Assembly (NCBI RefSeq): GCF_021655555.1
Contig: NZ_AP023086.1
Coordinates: forward strand, 2,076,685 to 2,140,684
Origin: Marinagarivorans cellulosilyticus
GTDB taxonomy: Bacteria > Pseudomonadota > Gammaproteobacteria > Pseudomonadales > Cellvibrionaceae
Direction: 5' to 3'
Length of the DNA stretch: 64,000 nucleotides
This document shows positions 25,353 to 34,316 of this stretch, in pieces (within the stretch, counting starts at the first letter, position 1; every line of letters starts with the position of its first letter). The notes under the pieces are model-generated. The model searched no databases, was not told where the DNA came from, and worked only from the letters and a program-made list of their open reading frames with translations. Both the position numbers and the translations under genes were made by a program.

Positions 25353-27989
25353 CTAGTGAATATTGATGGTGGTTTCTGCTTTTTGTTTGGTGCTAACAAA
25401 GCTGGGTTGACCACTCCCTACACTAACTTTTAAGCGGCCGGTGTACGGCTGATGCTTTCCTTCCTCATCGACATAACGCAGTTTTTCGGCCGGTATTTTA
25501 AATTCCAGTGTAAGAGTACCTTGGCTGTCTAGAGTGTTTTTTTCATAAGCCACTAGCGCCACTTTAGGCGTTTTTACCGGTGCATCTGGCATGGCTATAT
25601 ACACTTGTGTGATTTCCATCGCGGGAATGGCGCCGTTATTTTTAAGCGCTACGCGAAACTCAAGATCTTGAGTGTGGCTAAGCTGGCTTGGGGCTTGTAA
25701 TTGATGGTATTCAAAATCAGCATAGCTTAAACCGTGCCCAAACGGGTATAGCGGGGTGCCGTTGTAGTATTTATAGGTACGGTTATCCATGCGGTAATCT
25801 TTAAAGTCGGGTAAGTCGTTAACACCTTTATAAAAGGTTACTGGTAAACGGCCCGATGGGCTCACATCCCCCCACAGAATATTGGCCAAAGCTGTGCCGG
25901 TGGCTTCACCTGGGTAAAAGGCTTGAACTATGGCGTTGAGATTTTCGTGCTGCCAATTAAGGGCCATCGCGCTACCACTAAAATTAACCATCACGATGGG
26001 TTTGCCCAGTTTTTTCAGGCGCTGCATAAGTGTTAGCTGTTCTTTGGGTAGCTCAATAGTGGTGCGGTCGCCGTAATCAAAGCCTTCTAACTCTACGGCC
26101 ATTTCTTCACCTTCTAGTAATGCCGATATACCGCCGGTAAAAATAATCACATCGGCTTTATTAGCGGCGGCGATGGCTTTTGCTGTGAAGTCTTCGCTGG
26201 TATTAACCCAACGCAGTTTAACGTAAGGCTCTAGTGGGTTGTTGCCCCACCAAGTGCGCAAAAATGTTACGTCGGCTTGAAAGCGGTATTCTTGCTTGGC
26301 TTTAAGTTCAATACTGCCGGTAACGGCTTTGCCGTCAATTTGAATACTTGCGGTGCTGTCGAATTGGTAATGGCCAGTTTCTTCGGGTTTTAATATGCCT
26401 TCCCAGACGATGCCAAATTCATCCCATACGCTGTTGTCGATGGGGGAGCGCAACCAATGGAAGTCGATGGTGGAATCTATACGTTTAAAGGCCGGCGTGC
26501 TGGCCATGCCCTTTTCTTGAGTGGCTTCATAGTATGCGGCTTGTAAGCCCGGTTTAAGCTTGCCTTCGCTAGCGCGATGAAAAAGCACGCTACTGGGAAC
26601 CAAGGTGTGGCTGCCATAGATGTCGCCAATAATAGGGCTGCCGGCGGCGTAAGTAACATTATTCTCCCCAGCTTTTTGGCGAATGCCCTCTAGGGGCAAT
26701 ACCGGTGCAATGGGGTCACCATGATAATTGCCTACAAGCACCGATGGGTTGGTGGCGTTGGGGCCGATAACGGCGACTTTGGTATTGGGTTTTAAGGGCA
26801 GAATGCCATCGTTTTTCAGTAACACTAGCGATTGCTGTGCAGCTTCGAGCGCAAGCTGTTGGTGTTTAGCAGAGCCAACTTCTGTCATGGCAATGTTGGC
26901 ATAAGGAACATCGCTTTTCGGGTCGAACATGCCTAATTTAAAGCGGGTTTTAAACAGATTAATCACGGCGTTATCTACTTGAGCTTGGCTAACCAAGCCG
27001 CGCTGTAGCGCAAAGTGTAAGTTGGTGAAGGTGCTTAATCGGCTAGTGCCGCAGTCTAGGTCGGTGCCTGTCTTCAATGCTAAGGCAGCGGCTTGCGCTG
27101 GGGCCTTAACAATATTGTGGGCCGATTCTGCATAAAAATCGTCTAGTGCGCCGCAATCAGAGACGACATGGCCATCAAACCCCCAATCGCCGCGCAATAC
27201 GTCTTTAAGCAGATATTCGCTACCACAGGCAGGGTCGTCGTTAACGCGGTTGTAGGCACACATGATGGATTCTACGTTGGCATCTTCTACCGCCATTTTA
27301 AATGCCGGTAAATAGGTTTCGTGCATATCCTTTAAGCTGGCCGCGTAATTATCGGAGTGGCGAGATTTTTCAGGGCCGCTATGTACCGCAAAGTGCTTTG
27401 CCATGGCCGATGTTTTTAAATAGCGCTTATTGTCGCCTTGTAGGCCCTTAATAAATTCGATCGCTAAAGAGCCTGTAAGGTAAGGGTCTTCGCCATAGGT
27501 TTCTTGGCCGCGGCCCCAGCGTGGGTCGCGGAATATATTGACATTGGGAGACCAAAAGGTAAGCCCGGTATAGCGAAAGACCACATCGTTGTCTTCGTAA
27601 TAATGGTGTTTGGCCCGCGCTTCATCCGAAATACTCGTGGCAATATCGCCCATTAGCTCTTTATTAAATGTAGCGGCTAGGCCTATAGCTTGCGGGTAAA
27701 CCGTTGCCTTACCTGCGCGGGCAACACCGTGCAGGGCTTCATTCCACCAGTTATATTCTGCAACGCCTAGGCGCTCTATAGCGGGGGCCTCGTTGTAAAG
27801 TTGAGCGATTTTTTCAGACAATGTCATGCGTGCAACTAAATCTTCTGCTCGTTCTTGGGTTGATAGCGCCGTGTTTAAATAATCGGGCTGCGAAGGTTTG
27901 TTGTCTGCAAGCTGCGAGCACGATGCTAACGTGATACTGGCGCCAAGACAGAGGGTCTTTGCGACTTTGTTAAGGGTTGGGTTTATCAT
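25353..27989 (-). CDS. Glycoside hydrolase family 3 lipoprotein with PA14 insert
   Basis: An 878-residue exo-glycosidase. The lipobox is LASC (Cys24). The GH3 N-terminal barrel has EALHGVARAG, FWSPNVNIFRDPRWGRGQETYGEDPYLTG, AKHFAVHSGPEKSRH and the nucleophile Asp278 in HVVSDCGALDD; the C-terminal sandwich has FTGGISALLEGEEM and NFSGSAMAL. A PA14 domain is inserted around residues 490-610 (FGIVWEGILKPEETGHYQFDS), and an Fn3-like domain ends the protein. This layout is that of bacterial beta-xylosidases/beta-glucosidases; EALHGVA favours xylosidase. Predicted to sit on the outer membrane and cut xylo-oligosaccharides after GH62 debranching. Confidence 0.92.
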   Translation of the reverse strand: MINPTLNKVAKTLCLGASITLASCSQLADNKPSQPDYLNTALSTQERAEDLVARMTLSEKIAQLYNEAPAIERLGVAEYNWWNEALHGVARAGKATVYPQAIGLAATFNKELMGDIATSISDEARAKHHYYEDNDVVFRYTGLTFWSPNVNIFRDPRWGRGQETYGEDPYLTGSLAIEFIKGLQGDNKRYLKTSAMAKHFAVHSGPEKSRHSDNYAASLKDMHETYLPAFKMAVEDANVESIMCAYNRVNDDPACGSEYLLKDVLRGDWGFDGHVVSDCGALDDFYAESAHNIVKAPAQAAALALKTGTDLDCGTSRLSTFTNLHFALQRGLVSQAQVDNAVINLFKTRFKLGMFDPKSDVPYANIAMTEVGSAKHQQLALEAAQQSLVLLKNDGILPLKPNTKVAVIGPNATNPSVLVGNYHGDPIAPVLPLEGIRQKAGENNVTYAAGSPIIGDIYGSHTLVPSSVLFHRASEGKLKPGLQAAYYEATQEKGMASTPAFKRIDSTIDFHWLRSPIDNSVWDEFGIVWEGILKPEETGHYQFDSTASIQIDGKAVTGSIELKAKQEYRFQADVTFLRTWWGNNPLEPYVKLRWVNTSEDFTAKAIAAANKADVIIFTGGISALLEGEEMAVELEGFDYGDRTTIELPKEQLTLMQRLKKLGKPIVMVNFSGSAMALNWQHENLNAIVQAFYPGEATGTALANILWGDVSPSGRLPVTFYKGVNDLPDFKDYRMDNRTYKYYNGTPLYPFGHGLSYADFEYHQLQAPSQLSHTQDLEFRVALKNNGAIPAMEITQVYIAMPDAPVKTPKVALVAYEKNTLDSQGTLTLEFKIPAEKLRYVDEEGKHQPYTGRLKVSVGSGQPSFVSTKQKAETTINIH

Positions 27990-28370
27990 CGATAGTCACT
28001 CTTCTTTGTTTTTATGATTGTCATGGGTGGCGATAGTATTGCGCCTTAAGCGTAGCTGCAGTTGGTATTTTTTACCTGTTGGCTTGTTAATTTTTGATTG
28101 TTTTGGCGCTTCTGCTTCTTCTGCTTATATTGTGTAATTGAGCTATTTGTACTATTTAGTGGCTATGCCTGTGATTGTTGGCATGGTTTGCAGGTTTTTC
28201 AAAAAAATCCGTATAAATGTAATTAATACAGGCCGTTTGAGTATAGCTACGGTAATTATTAGTACTAAGCGCTGGCATGAATTTGGCTTGGGTAGATATA
28301 GGCTATTCATTTTTAATGCATTAACGCATTTTTAACAGCCTTCTTTTATTAATACATAGAGGATCTTGCC
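27990..28370. other. Divergent promoter region of the GH3 gene and a small gene
   Basis: About 380 bases, T-rich on the plus strand. It presumably holds the GH3 promoter. No operator palindrome stands out. Confidence 0.45.
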
Positions 28371-28658
28371 ATGACTGGAGAGTATATTATTCAAAACAGT
28401 ACAATGTTACGCGGACAGGGATATTTGCAGGACGCAATAAATTGTATTGAAAACAATATTGCTAAAATTAGCCCGTGGTTAAGGCCTACGGCTTGGGTTG
28501 AAGCTAAATTTGCTGCAGAAGAGTTGGGCTTAAAAGATAAAGCATTGGAGTTTGAGCAAAAAGAAAAAGTCGCTAAAACTCAAGCTGAGCAGCCTTTGAA
28601 TAGAGCGCCATTGCATGTTTCTTGTTGTGGGCTGAACAACCCTGTGCCGTCACTGTAG
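28371..28658 (+). CDS. Small 95-aa protein, TPR-like helical, unknown function
   Basis: The ATG follows GAGGATCTTGCC, a fair ribosome site. The sequence reads as two helix pairs (LRGQGYLQDAINCIENNIA; AWVEAKFAAEELGLKDKALEFEQKE), reminiscent of tetratricopeptide units, with a short cysteine-containing tail (HVSCCGL). No signal or membrane segment. I do not recognise a family. Helix periodicity, composition and the ribosome site argue for a real gene. It is isolated between the GH3 enzyme and the sensor kinase. Confidence 0.55.
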   Translation: MTGEYIIQNSTMLRGQGYLQDAINCIENNIAKISPWLRPTAWVEAKFAAEELGLKDKALEFEQKEKVAKTQAEQPLNRAPLHVSCCGLNNPVPSL

Positions 28659-28904
28659 TGTTGCGGTTGTGTGTACTTTTGAATATTTGGTTGTACATAC
28701 CCCTCCTATTTAGAGCTTGCTTAAGTTCGAGAGACGTTTGATTATTTAAATACTGGGGGCACGCTATCAGTCAGTGTGCAGGTTAATTTCTTTAATGGTG
28801 CGGTGGTTTACGGGGGCGTATTTACAGCGTTTGCTAACGCCGTTGCCGAGTTGCGCCGCTCAATTGCTGGCACGATGAATGTCAACCTTCTAATCACCTT
28901 GGGC

Positions 28905-30224
28905 TTATTGCCAAGAAAGGCGGGCTGACACAAACGCCTCATCTGCGTGCAAAGTAAACGACCAACCATTGCGTTCACATAGGCGCTGAACAATACCCAG
29001 GCCTAAGCCGTAGCCGTGAAACGACGATGCCTCAGTTGGTGGGTACTGCTCATCGGCATGAGTGCTCACTCGATTTGTAATTAATAGCTCGCACTCTTTA
29101 ACAATAATAGTAATCGGCCCTTGGCCGGCGAGCGTGTGTTCGAAGGCGTTTCGCACCAAGTTATTGACCGCGATAGAAAACGCTTGGGGGTGTCCGAACA
29201 CTTTGGGTTTTGCAAGAGCGTCGAGTTCAACATCGACACTCTTGCCGGTCAGTAAATGGCGCTGCTGTTCTACTGCATGGCACACCAACGGCATCACCAA
29301 AAACTGCGTGTCGTATAAGCCGTCGTCGGTTTCGCGCGCGAGGCACAAGAACATTTCAATGGTGGTTTTCATGTCGAGCGTTGCGCGCCGCATGCGGTTT
29401 ACCACCTTTTCGTCGGCTGCTGACAGCTCGCTTTGTTCTAGTAGCTCAAGTGCGCCGGTGATTACCGTGATTGGTGTGCGTAATTCGTGGCTGGCTGAAT
29501 CGGTAAAATATCGCTCCCTCGCAACAAATGCGCTGATGCGCTCAAGGGTCTTTTCAATGGCTCCCGCGAGCACGCCCACCTCATCGTCACCGAACCGGTT
29601 AGACTCGATGCGCTTATGGTCTCCGGCTGACAGGTGCTCTAGGTCGATGTCTGCGACCACCTTGGCCAGCTGCGCGACAGGCGCGACGGCCTTGCGCATT
29701 ACAATTATGCCTAAGCCGAAGCCCAGAGCGCCTAGCGAGCCCACGACACTGGTGATACCGAGCAACCACCACCAATCCTCAGATGATGCAACCTCAATCC
29801 CTGCAACGTCGAAAACTACAAATGCGCGAGGCGGTTCATTTTCGGCTGAGGGCTGTTCATCATAGGCTGAGGGCTCTTCATTGCCGGCAGGTGACTTTTT
29901 ATGCTCGGGAGGTAGCTTATGCTCAGGAGATAGCACGGCGACATGTAACTCTTCGGCTTCGAATTCGTACAACCCTTGTTTGGGGCTTGTCTGTGCCCAC
30001 TCCCTCAGTGATTGCGGCAAGTTATCAATTTTGTCGTATCCGCGAAGGTTGGTTGTTAATAAAGGGTAATTTTCGGCGGCGCGCTGCAGCTGGCGCGTCA
30101 GCACGCGGTCTTCGCTTAAACGGAGCGCCCCAAAAAAAGCGAGGCCCCAGACTACACTGAGAACAGCAATGCAGGTCGCAAATGCAAAAGCGACACGCTT
30201 GCGCAGGCTGTGCCGGTAAATCAC
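28905..30224 (-). CDS. Sensor histidine kinase of the TBDR-linked two-component system
   Basis: 439 residues with a GTG start at 30224 (in-frame stop six codons before). Two membrane helices (residues 11-35 and 152-176) bracket a periplasmic domain of about 115 residues. That domain contains a Pro/Glu-rich repeat (SPAGNEEPSA, DEQPSAENEPP), unusual for a sensor. Then a HAMP segment, H-box SASHELRTPITVITG with His246, N-box NNLVRNAFEHT and G-box YGLGLGIVQRLCERNGW: all catalytic boxes are present. Signal unknown. It lies 191 bases after the response regulator on the same strand, behind a TonB receptor gene. Confidence 0.9.
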   Translation of the reverse strand: MIYRHSLRKRVAFAFATCIAVLSVVWGLAFFGALRLSEDRVLTRQLQRAAENYPLLTTNLRGYDKIDNLPQSLREWAQTSPKQGLYEFEAEELHVAVLSPEHKLPPEHKKSPAGNEEPSAYDEQPSAENEPPRAFVVFDVAGIEVASSEDWWWLLGITSVVGSLGALGFGLGIIVMRKAVAPVAQLAKVVADIDLEHLSAGDHKRIESNRFGDDEVGVLAGAIEKTLERISAFVARERYFTDSASHELRTPITVITGALELLEQSELSAADEKVVNRMRRATLDMKTTIEMFLCLARETDDGLYDTQFLVMPLVCHAVEQQRHLLTGKSVDVELDALAKPKVFGHPQAFSIAVNNLVRNAFEHTLAGQGPITIIVKECELLITNRVSTHADEQYPPTEASSFHGYGLGLGIVQRLCERNGWSFTLHADEAFVSARLSWQ

Positions 30225-30415
30225 GAGGGCATGCTCACACTATTTGAATCGCAACTGCCAGATCCCTTATGGCCACCAGCCCTTGGGGTTGCGGCTAAAA
30301 GTCTGCCGTTCTTCGTTATTCGTCGTTCATTTGGAGCCACCAAACATTTCTCCTCACGCCTCGATTGGCGAAGTTTTAGCCTCAACAGGCGCTAGCCAAA
30401 TAGTATGGACAGGCC

Positions 30416-31114
30416 CTAGTCCTCGGCAATCCGGTAGCCGATACGATGTACCGTGTGAATAAGCGGGGTAGCAAAGGACCTATCGATAGCCTGTCGCAGT
30501 TTGTACAAGTGCGAACGCAGTGCATCCCCATCGGGGCGCTCGTCAGCCCACAGCACGGTTTCGAGATCTTCTCGAGACACCACCGAAGGCGCCGCTTCCA
30601 TAAGTCGTTGAAGTAGCTTCATGCAAGCGGGAGTGAGATCGACAAGCCTACCTGCGCGGTGCACTTGCAGCGTAGCTCTATTCATCGTGAGGTCACCAAC
30701 GGTTAATTGGTTATCGGTTTTCCCGTGGCTTCGTTTGTGTAGCGCCTGCAATCGTGCATGGAGCTCTTGAAGTGCGAATGGCTTGACTAAATAGTCATCT
30801 GCTCCCGCCTCGAACCCTTTGAGTTTATCGGCGAGCGTGTCTCGCGCCGTCAGCATAAGTACAGGCGTTTCGACTTCGGCATCGGTACGTAGCTTTTGGC
30901 AGAAACGCAGGCCATCCATCCCCGGAAGCATCAAGTCTAAAACGATAACATCGAACGGGTTGGTCAACGCTAAATGCATAGCGCTGATTCCGTCGTAGGC
31001 AAAGTCTAGGATATAGTGATGCTTTTCGAGGTAAGCGGCAATGTTCTCACAAATGTCGCGATTGTCCTCGACAATCAACGCTCTAATCGGCGTTGAGTTG
31101 AATGCGTTTACCAT
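30416..31114 (-). CDS. OmpR/PhoB-family response regulator
   Basis: 232 residues. Receiver domain: acidic pocket LIVEDNRD, phosphoacceptor Asp60 in DVIVLDLMLPGMDG, LTARDTLADKLKGFEAGADDYLVKPFA with the conserved Thr and Lys. The C-terminal winged helix reads VDLTPACMKLLQRLMEAAPSVVSREDLETVLWADERPDGDALRSHLYKLRQAI and VHRIGYRI. It sits between the TonB receptor gene (43 bases upstream) and the kinase, so the three probably form an operon, and it may autoregulate the receptor. Confidence 0.92.
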   Translation of the reverse strand: MVNAFNSTPIRALIVEDNRDICENIAAYLEKHHYILDFAYDGISAMHLALTNPFDVIVLDLMLPGMDGLRFCQKLRTDAEVETPVLMLTARDTLADKLKGFEAGADDYLVKPFALQELHARLQALHKRSHGKTDNQLTVGDLTMNRATLQVHRAGRLVDLTPACMKLLQRLMEAAPSVVSREDLETVLWADERPDGDALRSHLYKLRQAIDRSFATPLIHTVHRIGYRIAED

Positions 31115-31157
31115 CTTCGCTGCTACCCCCTATCAGGTACGATTTACCAAGCCCTTC

Positions 31158-33563
31158 TTACCATGCATAGTCCAGCCGTAAGCCAATCAAAGGCTCCGCT
31201 TCGCTATCATCTTTTACGTCAATGCCTCGTCGGTAGTCAAACTCGGTGTCGTCGCTTGATGATGCGGCGGTGACGTTGATAACATCGAGGAAGGCCGTGA
31301 TATCTATGGGGCCGATCGCTCGCCGGTAGTCGACGCGAATATTCAACGAGCTGGACCCGCTTTTGCGGCCGACATTGCGCTCGGTAATTTCTTTTGAATA
31401 GCGCAAAGGTTGCCCGGCATCCAATACGTCTGAGTGAACAATAAACTCGTCGTCTGGCCTGCCCGAAAGGTATTTGTACCGCCCGGCAACCTTCCAGCGG
31501 TTGTTGATTTCCCAGGTTAAGCCGAGGGTAGCGACATGCTCGCGGCTGAATTCATCGACGACCTCACCGCGACCGTCTTTGCGGTCCACTTTGGCATCGT
31601 TGTAAGAGTAGGTTGCGGTAGAGTAAAGGCCTTCGCGAATTGTACCGGTGGCCACGATGTCGACTCCGTAAGATGTGCCGTCACCAATGTTTGCAAAGGT
31701 TCCGCTTGTTCGATCGAGGTCGACCACGAGATTATCGAGGTTTTGATAATACGCTTCAGTCAATATTGACCAGCTATTGCTCGGGAACACTTCAAAACCC
31801 AAGCTACCGTGCGTGATTTCTTCGGTTTCAAGTGTGTTGGCGGCGTTGGCGGCAAGGTCTAAATACCGAGGCGACTGATGGAATAACCCGGCGGTGGCAA
31901 AATACCGTACTAGATTACTCTGCTGCCAATTGGCGCTGAACCGGGGTGAAGCGAAACTTTGGTCTGCAAAGCCATCTCTTTCAAAGCGCACACCGGTGCG
32001 AAACTCCCATGCGCCTCGCTCAAAAAACTGCTCTACATAACTGGCAAAGCTCGTCTCCTTTTGACTGAGTGAGGAGTCGATGCCTTCGGGGGTTAGGGTA
32101 ATATACTTCTGGTCGGGGTTGGGCCTATAGTCATCCGAATCGTAGACGTACTGATTCCAGTCGCCATCTAAAACGGTGCTGTAATCCAGTTCAATTTGCG
32201 TGACGCGAATACCGGCACTAAAACTGCCCAATCGATTCACAAGCTCAAAGTCGCTATGCCAACCGGCCTCTGCCTCACCTTCACCCACGGTAATAATGTC
32301 TTCGCGCACGGGATAGCTAGATGCTGGCGATCCTTCTGGAACGAGCTCGGGGAATGATTCACCTTCAGAGCTGACTTTGTCGCTTTTACGGTAGTAAACT
32401 TTATTGCTCCACACCGCTTTTTCACCAAGCAAAGATCGCAACGTTAAACCGTATAAATCACTATCCTGTTCTGAATCTTGTAGTGAAGTGTCTTCAAAAT
32501 TAGGCGATGCGAAGACGTGCGTCACGCCGCGCGTGTAGTCTTCGTGTGTATCCATCAACAGAACTTCCATCGTGTTGTTTTGGTTGATGGGTATGACGGA
32601 CTTTACGATCACGTCTCTTAAGACGGGGTCTCCGATGTCGAGCTCTTCGATGGTTTCAAATAAAGCCCCGAAATCCAATCGCCGAGCAGAAACAAGCATC
32701 GTAGAGCCCTCTGTGATACCGGCTGGACCGTCGTAACCCACTTCATAACCTGCAAGGTCGTAGCGCAGGCTTGCCGACGGGCTTGGGTTGCCGTCAGCAA
32801 CGTTTAGCTTGAGTAGCGAAGCCGCTCGGCCGCCATAAGCCGCCTCCCACCCACCAGGTGAAAACTCTGCACCGCTGATAACGTTCGGCGCAAAAATCGA
32901 GAAGCGACCGCCACCACCAACATCTTCGTTTTCGCCTACTGTTGCATCAAAGTGCACCGCTTTATCAAAAGGAAAGCCATCCACGAATATCAAGTTGTCT
33001 CTGGGCCCACGGCCGCGTACGCTAAAGCTTGCAAATTCGCTGGAAGATGCCAAGCCGGGTAAGCCGTCCAGCGCGAGGAGTGGATCTGCACCACCGCCGA
33101 CGGCGCTGCGCAACGCTTCTCTATCGAGATAGGTACTATTTACTGATGCAAGCGCTTTTGTTTGTTGCCCAAGAACGAGTACCTCCTCTATAGCTTGCTC
33201 TGTCAGCTCGAATTCGATTTTAATATTTTTACGTGTAACCACGCGCACGCTTGGCTTGTACGAAGATGTGAACCCGCTTTTGACAATGCTCACGGAGTAG
33301 AGGCCTGGGGCGAGCTGTTCCACGACCGCACGACCGTCTGCGTCGGTTTGCGCCGACTGCGTGGAATCGGTCTCCCGCTCCTTTATCGTGACCTTTACTG
33401 CTGACAGAGGCCGTGCAGTATTTTGGTCTTTGACGATAAAGGTCAGTGCACCAGGTGCCTCTGCTGCCTGGGCAAAAAGTGGAAGGCCAATTATGAAGCC
33501 CGACATAGCCAGCCATGATATTTGCCTTAAACATTTGCTCAGTGTGTTCAAATGCCTGCTCAT
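31158..33563 (-). CDS. TonB-dependent outer-membrane receptor
   Basis: The best start is the ATG at 33563 (MSRHLNTLSKCLRQISWL), giving 801 residues with a signal ending near LPLFAQA. A carboxypeptidase-regulatory-like beta domain (LTFIVKDQNTARPLSAVKVTIKER) is followed by the plug (SVNSTYLDREALRSAVGGG, FSVRGRGPRDNLIFVDGFP, GGWEAAYGGRAASLLKL) and a 22-stranded barrel ending aromatic (IGLRLDYAW). The substrate is not predictable; the plug resembles oligosaccharide or peptide receptors rather than siderophore ones. It is the first gene in a likely operon with a two-component system, suggesting substrate-controlled expression. The region uses more GTC/CTC/GAC codons than its neighbours by eye, a hint of different origin. 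Confidence 0.88.
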   Translation of the reverse strand: MSRHLNTLSKCLRQISWLAMSGFIIGLPLFAQAAEAPGALTFIVKDQNTARPLSAVKVTIKERETDSTQSAQTDADGRAVVEQLAPGLYSVSIVKSGFTSSYKPSVRVVTRKNIKIEFELTEQAIEEVLVLGQQTKALASVNSTYLDREALRSAVGGGADPLLALDGLPGLASSSEFASFSVRGRGPRDNLIFVDGFPFDKAVHFDATVGENEDVGGGGRFSIFAPNVISGAEFSPGGWEAAYGGRAASLLKLNVADGNPSPSASLRYDLAGYEVGYDGPAGITEGSTMLVSARRLDFGALFETIEELDIGDPVLRDVIVKSVIPINQNNTMEVLLMDTHEDYTRGVTHVFASPNFEDTSLQDSEQDSDLYGLTLRSLLGEKAVWSNKVYYRKSDKVSSEGESFPELVPEGSPASSYPVREDIITVGEGEAEAGWHSDFELVNRLGSFSAGIRVTQIELDYSTVLDGDWNQYVYDSDDYRPNPDQKYITLTPEGIDSSLSQKETSFASYVEQFFERGAWEFRTGVRFERDGFADQSFASPRFSANWQQSNLVRYFATAGLFHQSPRYLDLAANAANTLETEEITHGSLGFEVFPSNSWSILTEAYYQNLDNLVVDLDRTSGTFANIGDGTSYGVDIVATGTIREGLYSTATYSYNDAKVDRKDGRGEVVDEFSREHVATLGLTWEINNRWKVAGRYKYLSGRPDDEFIVHSDVLDAGQPLRYSKEITERNVGRKSGSSSLNIRVDYRRAIGPIDITAFLDVINVTAASSSDDTEFDYRRGIDVKDDSEAEPLIGLRLDYAW

Positions 33564-34046
33564 AGTTCTATCCCCACAAGAATCGGTCGTATCTAAGTGA
33601 TAAAGCACGGGGAGATTAACAGCCACAATGTCGCTAAAAAGTCGCCGTAATGTGAAAACTACATTAGAGCACGCATGAAAGCTTTACCATTTTTTCTGGT
33701 AAAAGATATGGCGAGCGGCAAAAATTAAATGGGGGGTAGTTTATCTTGATGGCTTTAGTGAATCTTTAAAAATGGGGCCCGTGAGCTAGAGTGGGCTTGG
33801 CCATAGCGAGCGAAACCTAGAGAACTGATATTTATAAAAAGCAGTTAGCGCGCGGTATTGGTGCCATCCCAGAGCGAAGCGTAAAAGACTAAGGTCTTTT
33901 ACGCCCCGGCTGGCAGCGGCTGGCGCCTCGTTGCTGATTGCATGCGCAATTAGTGAGCTGGGCCAGAGCGAACAAAATCTGAGAGCATGATATAAACAAA
34001 AAAAGCCCCCGATCAGCAAGCTGAAAGGGGGCTTTTTTTGTTTATA
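33564..34046. other. Repeat-rich non-coding spacer between receptor gene and tRNA
   Basis: No gene. Three degenerate copies of a GGCCA..AGAGCGA-type unit occur near 33795, 33863 and 33961, with related flanks (GAGAACTGATATTTATA and GAGAGCATGATATAAAC). In the middle lies a perfect palindrome GCGTAAAAGAC-TAAG-GTCTTTTACGC (33879-33904). Looks like debris of a small dispersed repeat. Confidence 0.5.
33991..34046 (-). terminator. Strong terminator directly after the tRNA gene
   Basis: TATAAACAAAAAAAGCCCCC is the perfect reverse complement of GGGGGCTTTTTTTGTTTATA: a 20-bp stem with a 16-base loop. It begins one base past the tRNA CCA end and carries A/T runs on both sides, so it can end transcripts from either direction. 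Confidence 0.9.
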
Positions 34047-34123
34047 TGGTGGGCCTTCCCAGACTTGAACTGGGGACCTGCCGATTATGAGTCGGATGCT
34101 CTAACCAACTGAGCTAAAGGCCC
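34047..34123 (-). tRNA. tRNA with CAU anticodon (probably tRNA-Ile2, else Met)
   Basis: A 77-base cloverleaf on the minus strand: acceptor GGGCCTT paired with AAGGCCC, D arm GCTC-AGTTGGTTA-GAGC, anticodon loop CTCATAA, T arm with GTTCAAGTC, and an encoded CCA. The anticodon is CAT. Acceptor bases C4 and C5 and the CAAGTC T loop match the isoleucine-2 type, which TilS converts to lysidine, rather than elongator Met. The first anticodon-stem pair (T27-C43) is mismatched. Confidence 0.92.
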
Positions 34124-34262
34124 TGAATATGATTGATCGTTAAGCCTGTTGACTGTTTGATCAGCTATGCCGCGCTATGCTGCGGCATAAAAGGGACGGG
34201 CATTATAAGGTCTTGATTTGAGCTTGGCTAGGTTTTTACTGCTTCTTTTATGGATTGATGGG

Positions 34263-34294
34263 CAAAAAAAAGCCCCTGAAATCAGAGGCTTTGG
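34263..34294 (-). terminator. Terminator after rpoD
   Basis: On the minus strand AAAGCCTCTGA pairs with TCAGGGGCTTT (one G-U) and runs into eight T. It starts 23 bases past the rpoD stop. Confidence 0.85.
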
Positions 34295-34316
34295 TATTGC
34301 GTTGTGTGACTTTGGA

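Noticed and set aside
28724..28926. Plus-strand frame of about 66 codons with VNFFNGAVVYGG and NAVAELRRSI
   Set aside because: Protein-like to the eye, but no usable start codon, not recognised, and it overlaps the kinase 3' end. Possibly a gene remnant; not supported enough to list.
33991..34123. tRNA end as a prophage or island attachment site
   Set aside because: No integrase gene and no second copy of the tRNA 3' end seen on either side; the 20-bp repeat is a terminator stem.
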